Of a stretch of 64,000 bases of DNA, positions 32,223-41,568 are shown piece after piece. A program made the translations under genes and the position numbers. Origin of the DNA: Actinomadura viridilutea. GTDB taxonomy: Bacteria > Actinomycetota > Actinomycetes > Streptosporangiales > Streptosporangiaceae. The notes below the pieces were generated by a model that was given only the letters and a program-made list of their open reading frames with translations, was not told the origin of the DNA and ran no database searches. The DNA is taken from positions 1 through 64,000 of the forward strand of contig PVNI01000010.1 of NCBI GenBank assembly GCA_003001795.1, in the 5' to 3' direction. Position 1 is the stretch's first letter, and each line of letters begins with the position of its first letter.

Positions 32223-32377
32223 GGTCAACGGATCCTCCACGGCCGGTCAGGAGTTTCGGCCGCGCCGCGGGGCGGCGCTAAGGTGATCCACTCCGGATCG
32301 CGCGGACGGCCGGGCGCCGCCCGCGCCGACCTGGCGCCGCCCCGCGCAGACCCGAGAGCCCCAAGGAGGAGCGACCC

Positions 32378-33043
32378 GTGACCGAGCCGCGGACCAGTCT
32401 CATCGTCCCGTTGATGAAGGCCCGGGTGCCGGCGGAGGTGCAGCTGGAGTTCCCGCTGCCCGTCGAGGAGGAGCCGATCCGCGAAGCGTTCGCGGGGGAC
32501 CTGTACGTCACGTACGCGCTGGAGCTGCCCGCCGAGCCTTCGGGCGGGGCGGGCGGGGGCGGCCTGCGGTACGAGCACATCGCGCGGCGGCACTGCGCGG
32601 AACTGGGCGTCGCCCCCGAGGAGCTGCGCCGCCACGCCGTCGTCAACCTGCGCAACCGGCGGCCCGATCTGGCGCTCAGCTGGTACCCGGACGTGCGGGC
32701 CGTCACGGTGCGGCTCGGCGCCGTGCCGGGCGCGGGCGACGCGCAGCCGCGGATCGGCGGCCTGGAGGCGGGGCTGCTGCTCGACGACGGCTTCCTGGAG
32801 AAGCTGGCGCAGGACGTGGAGGGCGACCTGGTCGTCGCCACGCCCGCGCGGGATGTGTTCGTCGCGTCCGGCGCCGGCCACCCCGACGGGATCGACAAGC
32901 TGCGCTGGGCCGTAGCGCAGGTGTGGGCCGAGGGGCGCAGCGAGGGCGACGGCGGTCCAGGGTGGAAGGTGCCGCCCGGGCAGATGCTGTCGCGGGACCT
33001 GCTGGTGTGGCGCGGCGGCGCCTGGGACGTCCTCGCCGCCTGA
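32378..33043 (+). CDS. DUF1444-like protein
   Basis: 221 residues from GTG 32378, preceded by AAGGAGGAG at good spacing. It resembles the DUF1444/YtpQ family: a first half with EVQLEFPLPVEEEPIREAFAGDLYV, and a second half with LEAGLLLDDGFLEKLAQDVEGDLVVATPARDVFVASG. It is soluble and cytoplasmic; the family has no established biochemical role. Transcribed in the same direction as cobDQ, but 226 bases downstream, so probably a separate unit. Confidence 0.7.
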   Translation: MTEPRTSLIVPLMKARVPAEVQLEFPLPVEEEPIREAFAGDLYVTYALELPAEPSGGAGGGGLRYEHIARRHCAELGVAPEELRRHAVVNLRNRRPDLALSWYPDVRAVTVRLGAVPGAGDAQPRIGGLEAGLLLDDGFLEKLAQDVEGDLVVATPARDVFVASGAGHPDGIDKLRWAVAQVWAEGRSEGDGGPGWKVPPGQMLSRDLLVWRGGAWDVLAA

Positions 33044-33209
33044 CCACCGAGGGGCGCCCGGCGCGAAGGGGCTCGCCGCTTTAACCCCCTGCGGCTTATG
33101 TCCTCATTGCGGCCTTTGGCGAGACCGAAAGATGGCGAACGGCGTGTGTCCGTACGCCTACCCGGCGTAATCTCCGCTTGATTGCCCCCAGGCACAACGG
33201 AGGTTCGCC

Positions 33210-34814
33210 ATGGATGGCAACGTCGCCGCTTCGCTCGCCCTGCGGGCGGACACCTACGGCTGGCGCGACCGCCCGCTGTTCCGCACCGGCGACGGGATCG
33301 TGACCCACGGCGAGGTCCACGACGCGGCCGCCCGCGCGTCCGGCGTCCTGCACGCGGCCGGGGTGCGCGCCGGCGACCGGGTGCTCATCGCGCTGCCCGA
33401 CTCGATCGGCTATGCGGCGGCCCTGCTCGGCACCCTGCGCCTCGGCGCGGTCGCGGTGCTGACCGGGCCGGAGCAGGACGAGCGGCACCACGCCCACGTG
33501 CTGTCCGACGCCGAGCCGAGCGCCGCGGTGTGCGCGGCCGACCTGGCCGCCCGCTTCCCCTCCGCGCACGTCCTGACCCCCGAGGACCTGGCGGACGAGC
33601 CCGCCCACGTGCCCGACCCCGCGTCCGTGGCGCCCGACGCGGCGGCGTACGTGCAGTACACCTCGGGCACCACCGGCCCGCCCAAGGGCGCGGTGCACCG
33701 GCACGCCGACCCGGAGGTCTACGTCCGGGCCATGGCGATCGGCGCTCTGGGCGTGAGCGCCGACGACGTGCTCTTCTCACTGGCCAAGGCGTGCTATCCG
33801 TACGGCCTCGGCGCCACGATCTTCTTCCCCATGTTCTGCGGCGCCTCGTCGGTGCTGTGGCCGGACCCGCCGAGCGTCGAGGGCGCCGTCGAGCAGGCGC
33901 GGCTGCACCGGCCGACCCTGCTGTTCACCGTGCCGACGTGGTACGCGCGGCTGGTGAACGCCCCCGACCCCGAGCCGGTGCGCGCGGCGTTCCGCGGGCT
34001 GCGCGCGGCGGCCTCGGCGGGGGAGCCGCTGCTGCCGTCGCTGGCCGACCGGGTCGAGGAGTTCTTCGGCTGCCCGGTCCTGGACGGGCTCGGCACCACG
34101 GAGGTCGGACACACGTTCATCTCCAACACCGTCTCCCGGCGTCGGCGCGGTTCGCTCGGCGTCGTGCTGGACCCGTACGAGATCGACGTGCGCGTCGAAC
34201 GCGTGCTCGGAGGCGCCGGCGGGCGCGGCGGCCCGATCGGCACGGTCGAATCCATCGCCGGCGCGGTGGGCGCCGGGGGAGGACTGCGCGGCCGGCGCAT
34301 CCCCCCGGTGGGGGCGGGGGCGCTGTACGTGCGCGGCCCCTCGGTGATGGCGGGATACCTCGGCAAGCCGGAGCACACGGCCGAGGTGCTGGACGCGGAC
34401 GGCTGGCTGCGCACCGGCGACCTGGTGCACGTCGACCCGGACGGCTTCGTGCACCACCACGGGCGCATCCTCGACCAGGTGACGGTGTCGGGCGACCGGT
34501 TCTCGCCGCTGGAGGTGGAACGGGTGCTCGGGCGGCATGCGGCGGTGATGGAGGTGGCCGTCGTGGAGGCGCCGGACACCGCGGATGCGCTGCACGCGTT
34601 CGTCGTCCCGGCGGCGGGCGACGCCGCGCCGACCGGCCTGGCGGACGAACTGCTGGCGTTGGCCAGGCGCGTCCTGCCCGCGCACAAGGTGCCGCGCACG
34701 GTGACGTTCGTGTCCGAGCTCCCCCGCACCGCCGGGGGGAAGGTCAGCCGCGCCTCGCTCGCCCGGGCGCGCTACAGGCGGGGCGCGTGCGCGCCGCGAC
34801 CGCCTAGATCATGA
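33210..34814 (+). CDS. Acyl-CoA ligase (benzoate-CoA ligase-like ANL enzyme)
   Basis: 534 residues from ATG 33210 (GGAGG six bases upstream). It is an AMP-forming adenylate enzyme. The ATP loop is YTSGTTGPPKGAVHRH, the adenylate motif is LDGLGTTEVGH, the hinge region is WLRTGDLVHVDPDGF, and the catalytic Lys is in GGKVSR near the end. The first half resembles benzoate-CoA ligases (KACYPYGLGATIFFPMFCGAS). An insertion of about 40 Gly/Arg-rich residues (near 330-370) is unusual. The substrate is likely an aromatic or short-chain acid. It overlaps the convergent MarR gene by 11 bases. Confidence 0.9.
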   Translation: MDGNVAASLALRADTYGWRDRPLFRTGDGIVTHGEVHDAAARASGVLHAAGVRAGDRVLIALPDSIGYAAALLGTLRLGAVAVLTGPEQDERHHAHVLSDAEPSAAVCAADLAARFPSAHVLTPEDLADEPAHVPDPASVAPDAAAYVQYTSGTTGPPKGAVHRHADPEVYVRAMAIGALGVSADDVLFSLAKACYPYGLGATIFFPMFCGASSVLWPDPPSVEGAVEQARLHRPTLLFTVPTWYARLVNAPDPEPVRAAFRGLRAAASAGEPLLPSLADRVEEFFGCPVLDGLGTTEVGHTFISNTVSRRRRGSLGVVLDPYEIDVRVERVLGGAGGRGGPIGTVESIAGAVGAGGGLRGRRIPPVGAGALYVRGPSVMAGYLGKPEHTAEVLDADGWLRTGDLVHVDPDGFVHHHGRILDQVTVSGDRFSPLEVERVLGRHAAVMEVAVVEAPDTADALHAFVVPAAGDAAPTGLADELLALARRVLPAHKVPRTVTFVSELPRTAGGKVSRASLARARYRRGACAPRPPRS

Positions 34815-35244
34815 CGTTCAGCTTCTCCAGGGCGTCCACCAGCGGGGCCAGCTCGGGCAGTTCCGCGGCTTCGCGCAGGGCCTCGTCCAGGGCCTTGTTG
34901 TGGGTGGGGATGGCCTCGCCGTACAGCCTGCGTCCCGCCTCGGTGGCCGCGGCGCACACGCCCCGGCGGTCCTCCTCCGACAGCACGCGCGTGATCAGGC
35001 CGCGCTTCTCCAGGCGGGCCACCAGGCGGGTGGTGGCGCTCTGGCTGAGGACGAGCTTGCCCGCCAGCTCCTGCATCCGGATGTGACGGCCCGCGGGATC
35101 GGCCAGGTGGTGCAGGGCGCAGAACTCGTTGACGCTCAGCCCGTGCGCGTCCTGCAGGGCGCGCTCGATGCGGTCCTCGATGCGGGCGTTGAGCGCGGCG
35201 AGCGTCCGCCAGCCCTGGGCCCGGGAGTCGTCGGCGCGTGACAC
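34804..35244 (-). CDS. MarR-family transcriptional regulator
   Basis: 146 residues from GTG 35244, which follows GAGGAGGG by six bases; ATG 35274 is an upstream alternative. Winged-helix DNA-binding segment: MQELAGKLVLSQSATTRLVARLEKRGLI with the wing EEDRRGVCAAATEAGR. Such dimeric regulators normally repress a divergent exporter and release on binding phenolic ligands. It is divergent from the DrrAB-type exporter, and two palindromes lie in the gap. The adjacent acyl-CoA ligase converges on it. Confidence 0.9.
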   Translation of the reverse strand: MSRADDSRAQGWRTLAALNARIEDRIERALQDAHGLSVNEFCALHHLADPAGRHIRMQELAGKLVLSQSATTRLVARLEKRGLITRVLSEEDRRGVCAAATEAGRRLYGEAIPTHNKALDEALREAAELPELAPLVDALEKLNVMI

Positions 35245-35308
35245 CGCCCACCCTCCTCGCGAATGCCGCGGCATGCCCGCCGCGACGTCAGAAGCGTCGA
35301 CGAATATC

Positions 35309-35324
35309 CATTATGCAAATAATG
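35309..35324. promoter_or_regulatory. 16-bp palindrome, probable MarR operator
   Basis: CATTAT, a four-base spacer GCAA, and ATAATG form a perfect 6+6 inverted repeat. This AT-rich box stands out in GC-rich DNA and lies 65 bases upstream of the MarR start. The size and symmetry fit a MarR dimer site. Confidence 0.65.
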
Positions 35325-35423
35325 CACACGCCGGTTGTCAGCGCGCGCCACTGTTCCTGGAGGGGCCCTGCGGGCCGACTCGGACGGCCGCCGACCGAAG
35401 CGGCCGGTGCGCGTCCGCGCCTG

Positions 35424-35454
35424 CGCGTCCGCCAGATCCGATCTGGCGGACGCG
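35424..35454. promoter_or_regulatory. 31-bp near-perfect palindrome upstream of the ABC exporter
   Basis: Fifteen-base arms (35424-35438 and 35440-35454) are fully complementary around a single base. It lies about 50 bases before the exporter ATP-binding gene. It could be a second operator or a transcript hairpin controlling that gene. Confidence 0.65.
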
Positions 35455-35505
35455 GACCGGACCTGGCGCATGAAGGGTGACACCTTCATGGGAAAGGACG
35501 CGTTG

Positions 35506-36531
35506 ATGAGCGATGACCACCCGGCGGTGGAGACGTCGGGATTGATCAAACGGTTCGGTGACGTCCGCGCCCTCGACGGCGTCGACCTCACCGTGCCGCG
35601 CGGCGCCGTCTACGGGATCCTCGGTCCCAACGGCGCCGGCAAGACCACCTGCGTGCGGGTGCTGGCCACGCTGCTGCGCCCCGACGGAGGGCAGGCGCGC
35701 GTGTTCGGCCACGACGTGCGGCGCGAGGCCGACGCGGTGCGGACCCGCGTCAGCCTGACCGGGCAGTACGCCTCGCTGGACGAGGACCTGACCGGTGTCG
35801 AGAACCTGGTGCTGCTCGGCCGCCTGCTCGGCCACGGCAAGCGCGCCGCGCGCGAGCGCGCCGGGCGGCTGCTGGAGGCGTTCGGACTGACCGAGGCCGC
35901 CGGACGGCAGGTCAAGAACTACTCCGGGGGCATGCGGCGGCGCATCGACATCGCCGCCAGCATCTTCAACACCCCCGACCTGCTGTTCCTCGACGAGCCC
36001 ACCACCGGCCTGGACCCGCGCAGCCGCAGCCAGGTGTGGGACATCGTCCGGCTGGTCGTGGCGCAGGGCACCACGGTGCTGCTCACCACCCAGTACCTGG
36101 AGGAGGCCGACCGGCTGGCCGACCGGATCGCGGTCATCGACCGCGGCCGGGTCATCGCCGAGGGCACCCCGGGCGAGCTGAAGTCGTCGGTGGGCGCCGG
36201 CTCGGTGCACGTGCGGCTGCGCGACGCCGCGCGCCGCGAGGAGGCCCGCGGCCTGCTGGCCCGCGTGCTGGGCGCCGACGTGGTCCTGGAGGCCGAGCCG
36301 GTCGCGCTCACCGCCCGGCTGACCGGCGCGTCCGACCTGAACGCCGCCGGCGCTTCCTCCGACCTGAACGCCGCCGGGGCGGCCTCCCGCGCGCTGGCCG
36401 AGCTGGCGGACGCCGGGATCATCGTCGACGACTTCTCCCTCGGACAGCCCAGCCTGGACGAGGTGTTCCTCACCCTCACCGGCCACCCGGCCGAGGACGC
36501 GGGCGGCGACACGGAACAGGAGGCGGCATGA
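35506..36531 (+). CDS. ABC exporter ATP-binding protein, DrrA type
   Basis: 341 residues from ATG 35506 (AAGGA seven bases upstream); ATGs at 35470 and 35488 are alternatives. Walker A is GPNGAGKTT (about 40-48), the signature is YSGGMRRRIDIAA, and Walker B is LLFLDEPTTGLDPRSR. The C-terminal region ends in the DrrA-type VDDFSLGQPSLDEVFLTLTGH. A 27-base tandem duplication (36331-36384) repeats SDLNAAGA within this region. It energises efflux through the next-gene permease, probably of a hydrophobic drug or metabolite. Its stop overlaps the permease start (ATGA). Confidence 0.93.
   Translation: MSDDHPAVETSGLIKRFGDVRALDGVDLTVPRGAVYGILGPNGAGKTTCVRVLATLLRPDGGQARVFGHDVRREADAVRTRVSLTGQYASLDEDLTGVENLVLLGRLLGHGKRAARERAGRLLEAFGLTEAAGRQVKNYSGGMRRRIDIAASIFNTPDLLFLDEPTTGLDPRSRSQVWDIVRLVVAQGTTVLLTTQYLEEADRLADRIAVIDRGRVIAEGTPGELKSSVGAGSVHVRLRDAARREEARGLLARVLGADVVLEAEPVALTARLTGASDLNAAGASSDLNAAGAASRALAELADAGIIVDDFSLGQPSLDEVFLTLTGHPAEDAGGDTEQEAA
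36331..36384 (+). repeat. 27-bp tandem duplication inside drrA-like gene
   Basis: Two adjacent 27-base units (36331-36357, 36358-36384) with only a few differences duplicate nine codons just before the conserved C-terminal motif. The frame is preserved. Confidence 0.8.
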
Positions 36532-37385
36532 CCACCGCGACCCGGGGAGCGGCCCGCGAGGCGGCGGGCGGCGCCGCCCCCTCGCCCGAACTGATCGCCG
36601 CCGTGCTGGCGCCCGGCGCGCGGCCGCCGCGTCCCGGCGCCCTGTCGGCGTCGCTGACGTTCGGCTGGCGGGCCATGCTGAAGTTCAAGCACGTGCCCGA
36701 GCAGCTGTTCGACGTCACCGCGTTCCCGATCATGCTGACGTTGATGTTCACCTACCTGTTCGGCGGGGCGCTGGCCGGGTCGACCGGGGAGTACCTGCAG
36801 TTCCTGCTGCCGGGGATCATGGTGATGAGCGTCGTGATGACGACCATGTACACGGGGGTGTCGGTCAACACCGACATCGCCAAGGGCGTGTTCGACCGCT
36901 TCCGCAGCATCCCGATGTGGCGCCCCGCCCCCATGGTCGGCTACCTGCTCGGCGACATGTTCCGCTACACCATGGCGTCGCTCGTCATCCTGACGCTGGG
37001 GCTGATCCTGGGATTCCGTCCGGACGGCGGCGCCGCGGGGACGGCGGCGGGCATCCTCGTGCTGGTGGCGTTCTCGTTCGCCTTCTCCTGGGTGTGGACG
37101 ATGGTCGGGCTGCTGATGCGCACCGACAAGGCCGTCATAGGCGTCAGCATGCTCGTGGTGTTCCCGCTCACCTTCCTCAGCAACATCCTGGTCAAGCCGG
37201 AGACCATGCCCGGCTGGCTGCAGGCGTTCGTGGACGTCAACCCGATCGCGCACCTGGTCGCCCTGGTCCGCGGCCTGATGGACGGCTCGGTGGAGGGCGA
37301 CGCGGTCGTCTGGGTGACCGGCTGGGGCGTCGGCCTGATCGCCGTGTTCGGCCCGCTCACCATGTGGCTCTACAACCGCAAGTGA
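36528..37385 (+). CDS. ABC-2 type exporter permease, DrrB type
   Basis: 285 residues, translationally coupled to the ATP-binding gene by ATGA. About six membrane helices: for example FDVTAFPIMLTLMFTYLFGG, LLPGIMVMSVVMTTMYTG, MASLVILTLGLILGF and the last helix VTGWGVGLIAVFGPLTMWL. The conserved cytoplasmic segment KGVFDRFRSIPMWRPAPMVGYLLGD fits ABC-2 permeases. With its partner it forms the exporter presumably controlled by the divergent MarR protein. The N-terminal 40 residues are Ala/Pro-rich and cytoplasmic. Confidence 0.93.
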   Translation: MTTATRGAAREAAGGAAPSPELIAAVLAPGARPPRPGALSASLTFGWRAMLKFKHVPEQLFDVTAFPIMLTLMFTYLFGGALAGSTGEYLQFLLPGIMVMSVVMTTMYTGVSVNTDIAKGVFDRFRSIPMWRPAPMVGYLLGDMFRYTMASLVILTLGLILGFRPDGGAAGTAAGILVLVAFSFAFSWVWTMVGLLMRTDKAVIGVSMLVVFPLTFLSNILVKPETMPGWLQAFVDVNPIAHLVALVRGLMDGSVEGDAVVWVTGWGVGLIAVFGPLTMWLYNRK

Positions 37386-37508
37386 GCCGCAAGTGAGCGC
37401 GGGCAGGGCCGCGGCCGCGGCGGCCGAACGGGGGCGGGGGCACGGCGCCGCCCCGCGGGCGGGCGCCGCGCCGCGGCCCGCTCGCGGCCGGTGCTCGCGC
37501 AGTCCGCC

Positions 37509-40500
37509 TCACAGCCGCCAGACGACGTCGGAGTCCGGACGGTAGGCGCAGGTGACCCCGGTGGAGATCGAGGCCCGCAGGTGCCGGGCCAGCTCCGGAT
37601 GCCGCCGGTCGAGCCGGCGCAGGGTGTCGCGGATCCGCGCGGTGACCGCCTTGCGCGCCCGCTCGGCCTGGTCTCCCAGGCGGCGGTCGCGGCCCGCCCG
37701 CCCCGCCGCGGCCCGCAGCTCCGCCAGCAGCGCCGCCCGCTCCCGGTCGAACTCGGCGGCCCTGCGGTCGTCGCCCAGCGCGGCCGCCCGGTCGATCTCC
37801 TCGTCCAGCCGCCGCAGCCGCCGCCGGTACCGGGCCTTGGCCTCGTCGTCCAGCACCGGGTCGCCGCCGCCGCGCAGCGCCGCCTCCGCGACCCGGCCGC
37901 CCGCGGGGTTGGCCAGCCGCACCGCAGGGACCTCCGTCCCCGGACATCCGAGCAGCACCCGCAGGTCGTGCAGCCCCTTGGCGTCCGGCATGTGCACCGT
38001 GCGGGCCGCGAACGTCAGCGTCCACACCTCGCCGTCGAATCGGAACACGCCCTCGGAGCCGGCGGCCCCGCCCTCCGGCGCGCCGGCACCACCGTCCGCC
38101 TCTCGGCCCTCGGCCGCGGCGCCGCCGGAGAGGCCGCTCGCCGCCCTGGACGTAGTCGACGCGCTCCGGACCTCGGCGACCCGGGCGGTGACGTGCCTCA
38201 TGCCCAGCTCGGCGGCCTCGCGGGCGACCTCGTCCAGCAGGGTGCGCGCCGCCTGCGCGTCGCCGTCGCCGCCTCGGGCCAGCAGCGCCTCCGCCAGGCG
38301 CAGCCGCGCCTCCACCGCCCAGGGACGGGCGGACAGGCGGTCGGCCGACTCCCCGGCGGCGGTGAACCGGCGGATCGCGTCGTCCCAGCGTTCCTGGGCG
38401 GCGTCGAGCACGCCCAGCCACAGGTCTATCGGCCCGCCGACGTCGCAGCCGTACAGCGCCACGGCCCACTGCCCCGCGTACGGAAGCAGGGCCGCCCGCG
38501 CCCGTTCGCACCGCCGCGGATCCCCGGAGGCGGCCGCGGTCTGGGCCTGGAAACGCAGCCACAGCGGTGCGGCGATCGGCGGATAGGGCTCCTCGCGGTC
38601 CTGCGCGGCCTCCAGGTGCCGAAGCGCCGCGCCGGTGTCGCCGCGCTGCACGGCGGTGATGGCCTCCAGCAGCTCGGCGTAGGGGTGCCCGTGCTCGAAC
38701 AGCGCGCGGTGCGTGTCCTCCAGCTCCTCGAACCTGCCCTGGAGCAGCTGGAGCGTCCACCGGAGGTGGAGCGTCATGTAACCGACGTGGGAACCCCTCT
38801 CGCGGGGGAGGCTCGTCATCAGGGCGTCGAGGTGCTTGTCCGCTTCGGCGAAGCGTCCGTGCAGCGCGGCGACGATGCCCTGGTCGGTGTGCACGGCCAG
38901 GCGCCACATCGCGACGTCGGCGTGCCGCGTCATGGCCACGAACCGGCTGAAATGCCGCAGATATCGCGGATCGCCCCGCTCCAGCAGGGCCACCCAGCGG
39001 AACGACGCCGCCAGATAGATCGTCTCGGTGTCGCCGGTGCGCCGCGCCAGGCGGGCCAGCTCCTCGATCAGCGCGAGCCGCTCGGCCGCGGTGCCGAGGC
39101 CCAGCAGGGAGTCGTGCCGGGCCCACAGGCCGAACAGCAGCGTCTCGTCGTCGCCGCGGCCCTGCCGGGCGACGGCGGCCGACAGCTCCTGCGCGAGCTG
39201 GACGTCCGGCGGCCGCGCCTGCGCGGGGGCGCCTCCCAGCACCATCCTGCGGTGCGCCTCTTCCAGCAGGTCCCGCTGGAACGCCTCCCACCCGGCGGGC
39301 GGTTCGTACGGGTAGACGGTCAGCGCCACCCGGGCCAGCAGCGCGGTGTCGTCCGCCTCCCGGGCGAGCGCCGCGGCGTCCTCGAACACCCGCCACGCGG
39401 CGTCCGTGTCGCCGCCGAGCGCCAGCTGGCGGCCCAGTTCCAGGGAGATCAGCGCGCGCAGGCGGCGCCGGTCTGCGGGCGCGCGCTCCAGGGCGCGCCG
39501 CAGGTGTTCGGCCGCCTCCTCGGCGGCGAACCGGGAGCCGGCGTCGCGGGCGGCGGCCCGCAGGTGCTCCACCGCCCGCATCGGGTCGATCTCGTCGCGG
39601 GCCAGGTAGGCGTGCCACGCCAGCTCGGCGGGCATGATCCGCCCGGCCAGCGCCGGGGCGTCCTCGACGGCGCGCACCACCGCGGCGTGGGCGCGGCGCG
39701 CGTCGGCGTCCCCGAGCGCCCCGTACAGGGTCTCCCGGACCAGGTCGTGCGCGAACGCGAACCGGCCGTCGTCCAGCGCGACGACGAGACGGGCGGCGAC
39801 CGCCTGCCCCAGCAGCCGTTCGACGCGCGGCACCGGCTCGTCCATCGACGCGGCCAGCACGCCCCGGTCGAACTCGCGTCCCAGCACCGCCGCCGACGTC
39901 AGCAGCCGCACCACCGCGTCCGGCAGCAGCGACAGCCGCCGCCGCACCGCGTCCCGCACGCCCGGGGCGATCGCGTCGACGGTGCCGCCGCTGTGCCACA
40001 GCCGGGCCGCCTGCTCGACGAAGAAGGGGTTGCCGCCCGTGCGCCGGTGCACCTCGGCGACCAGGGCGTCGTCCGGTTCCGCGCCGACCGTGCGGCGGAT
40101 CAGCCGGCCCACGTCCTCGCGGCCCAGACCGGTGAGCGTCACCACGGTGGCCTTGGCCGCCAGCGACGGCAGCACGGAGCGCAGCGGGTGCCCCTCCCAC
40201 TCCACCTCGACGTCGCGGTACGTGCCGACCAGCAGCAGCCGCTCGAACCAGGTGTGCTGCGCCACGAACTCCAGCAGCCGCACCGACGCGGCGTCCGCCC
40301 AGTGCAGGTCGTCCAGCGCGACGGCGACCGGCCGCCGCTGCGACGCCGCCACCAGCGCGCTGGTCACCGCGTCGTACACCTGGAAGCCGTCGGCGTCGGC
40401 GTCGGGCGACTCGCCCAGCAGCATCGCCAGCCCGCCGCCCGCCGCCTCCTCGGCCGCCGCCCACTCCCGCGCGTCGACGGACCGCCGCAGCGCCCGCACC

Positions 40501-40733
40501 ACCTGCGTCCACGGCCAGTAGCCGGGCGCGCTCGACGAGTCCCAGCACGACCCGCCGAGGACCAGCACGCCCCTGTCCCGCGCCTCCCGCATCGCCTCGG
40601 TCACCAGGGTGGTCTTGCCGATCCCGGCCTCCCCGGCGACCAGGACCAGCCCGCCGTGGCCGGCCGCCGCGCGGTCGACCTCCGCGCGCAGCACCGCCGC
40701 GGGATGGTCCCTGCCGATCAAGGTGGAAGTCAT
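37509..40733 (-). CDS. Large AAA ATPase, regulator-like, with TPR-like repeats
   Basis: 1,074 residues from ATG 40733. Residues 1-400 form an AAA/STAND-type ATPase with Walker A GEAGIGKTT (about 34-42) and Walker B VAVALDDLHWAD. The middle 500 residues are Leu/Ala/Arg-rich helical repeats like the TPR arrays of LAL/MalT regulators. No LuxR or BTAD DNA-binding domain is seen. The C-terminal 170 residues contain WTLTFAARTVHMPDAKGLHDL and a charged helical region (RRRLRRLDEEIDRA). This ending is known from actinomycete ATPases of unknown role. It is likely a signal-integrating ATPase; the target is unknown. A palindromic AACGGCCGTT sits upstream (40779-40788). Confidence 0.85.
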   Translation of the reverse strand: MTSTLIGRDHPAAVLRAEVDRAAAGHGGLVLVAGEAGIGKTTLVTEAMREARDRGVLVLGGSCWDSSSAPGYWPWTQVVRALRRSVDAREWAAAEEAAGGGLAMLLGESPDADADGFQVYDAVTSALVAASQRRPVAVALDDLHWADAASVRLLEFVAQHTWFERLLLVGTYRDVEVEWEGHPLRSVLPSLAAKATVVTLTGLGREDVGRLIRRTVGAEPDDALVAEVHRRTGGNPFFVEQAARLWHSGGTVDAIAPGVRDAVRRRLSLLPDAVVRLLTSAAVLGREFDRGVLAASMDEPVPRVERLLGQAVAARLVVALDDGRFAFAHDLVRETLYGALGDADARRAHAAVVRAVEDAPALAGRIMPAELAWHAYLARDEIDPMRAVEHLRAAARDAGSRFAAEEAAEHLRRALERAPADRRRLRALISLELGRQLALGGDTDAAWRVFEDAAALAREADDTALLARVALTVYPYEPPAGWEAFQRDLLEEAHRRMVLGGAPAQARPPDVQLAQELSAAVARQGRGDDETLLFGLWARHDSLLGLGTAAERLALIEELARLARRTGDTETIYLAASFRWVALLERGDPRYLRHFSRFVAMTRHADVAMWRLAVHTDQGIVAALHGRFAEADKHLDALMTSLPRERGSHVGYMTLHLRWTLQLLQGRFEELEDTHRALFEHGHPYAELLEAITAVQRGDTGAALRHLEAAQDREEPYPPIAAPLWLRFQAQTAAASGDPRRCERARAALLPYAGQWAVALYGCDVGGPIDLWLGVLDAAQERWDDAIRRFTAAGESADRLSARPWAVEARLRLAEALLARGGDGDAQAARTLLDEVAREAAELGMRHVTARVAEVRSASTTSRAASGLSGGAAAEGREADGGAGAPEGGAAGSEGVFRFDGEVWTLTFAARTVHMPDAKGLHDLRVLLGCPGTEVPAVRLANPAGGRVAEAALRGGGDPVLDDEAKARYRRRLRRLDEEIDRAAALGDDRRAAEFDRERAALLAELRAAAGRAGRDRRLGDQAERARKAVTARIRDTLRRLDRRHPELARHLRASISTGVTCAYRPDSDVVWRL

Positions 40734-40921
40734 GATGGGCCGCCGTCCTCCAGGGCGTTCACTGCCCCTGAAAACGGTAACGGCCGTTTCGACATTTCCT
40801 TGCGCCCGCATTTCCCCGGCTGCCGCCGGACGGGAGGCACGGGCGGGCCCGGGCGCTGTGCCCGGGATGGGGCGGTTAATGCGGTGCGTCGTGCGGACGC
40901 CGAACGGTAGCGTCCGAGGCC

Positions 40922-41560
40922 ATGGTGTCGATGGAACAGATCCTGGGGTTCTCCGCGATGGCCGCGGTCATCATCGTGATCCCCGGGCCCAGCGTGCTCT
41001 TCGTCGTCGGACGGGCGCTGGCGTACGGGCGCCGGACGGCGCTGGTCGGCGTCGTCGGCAACGCCCTCGGGGCGATGGCGGCGAGCATGGCGGTGGCGCT
41101 CGGGATCGGGTCGGTCGTGGCGCGGTCCGCCGTGGTGTTCACCGCGTTGAAGCTGGCGGGCGCCGCGTACATCGTCTTCCTCGGCGTGCAGGCGATCCGG
41201 CACCGCCGGTCGCTGCACGACGCGCTGGTGCGCGCCGACCGCGCCGGGGGCGACGGGCGCTCGCTGTGGCAGGGGTTCGTCGTCGGCGTGACCAACCCCA
41301 AGACGCTCGTCTTCTTCGCCGCCGTGCTGCCGCAGTTCGCGCGGCCCGAGCAGGGTCACGTCCCGCTGCAGATGGCGGTCTTCGGACTGATCTTCGTCGC
41401 GATCGCGCTGGCCTGCGACAGCGGGTGGGGGCTGGCGGCGGGCACCGCCCGCGCCTGGTTCGCCCGCTCGCCCCGCCGCCTGGCCGCGGTCGGCGGCACC
41501 GGGGGCCTCATGATGATCGGCCTCGGCGTCAGCGTCGCCACCGCCGGCCGCACGGACTGA
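40922..41560 (+). CDS. LysE-family amino-acid exporter
   Basis: 212 residues with about six membrane helices. The LysE/RhtB signature is visible: IPGPSVLFVVGRALAYGRRTALVGVVGNALGA near the N-terminus, LKLAGAAYIVFLGVQAIRHRR and FVVGVTNPKTLVFFAAVLPQF. Family members export amino acids or related metabolites. It is divergent from the large ATPase (188 bases) and converges with the next gene with an eight-base gap. Substrate unknown. Confidence 0.93.
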   Translation: MVSMEQILGFSAMAAVIIVIPGPSVLFVVGRALAYGRRTALVGVVGNALGAMAASMAVALGIGSVVARSAVVFTALKLAGAAYIVFLGVQAIRHRRSLHDALVRADRAGGDGRSLWQGFVVGVTNPKTLVFFAAVLPQFARPEQGHVPLQMAVFGLIFVAIALACDSGWGLAAGTARAWFARSPRRLAAVGGTGGLMMIGLGVSVATAGRTD

Positions 41561-41568
41561 CCGCGGGG

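Noticed and set aside
37509..40733. LuxR (LAL) regulator
   Set aside because: The ATPase and helical repeat parts fit, but no helix-turn-helix is present at the C-terminus, so I do not call it a transcription factor.
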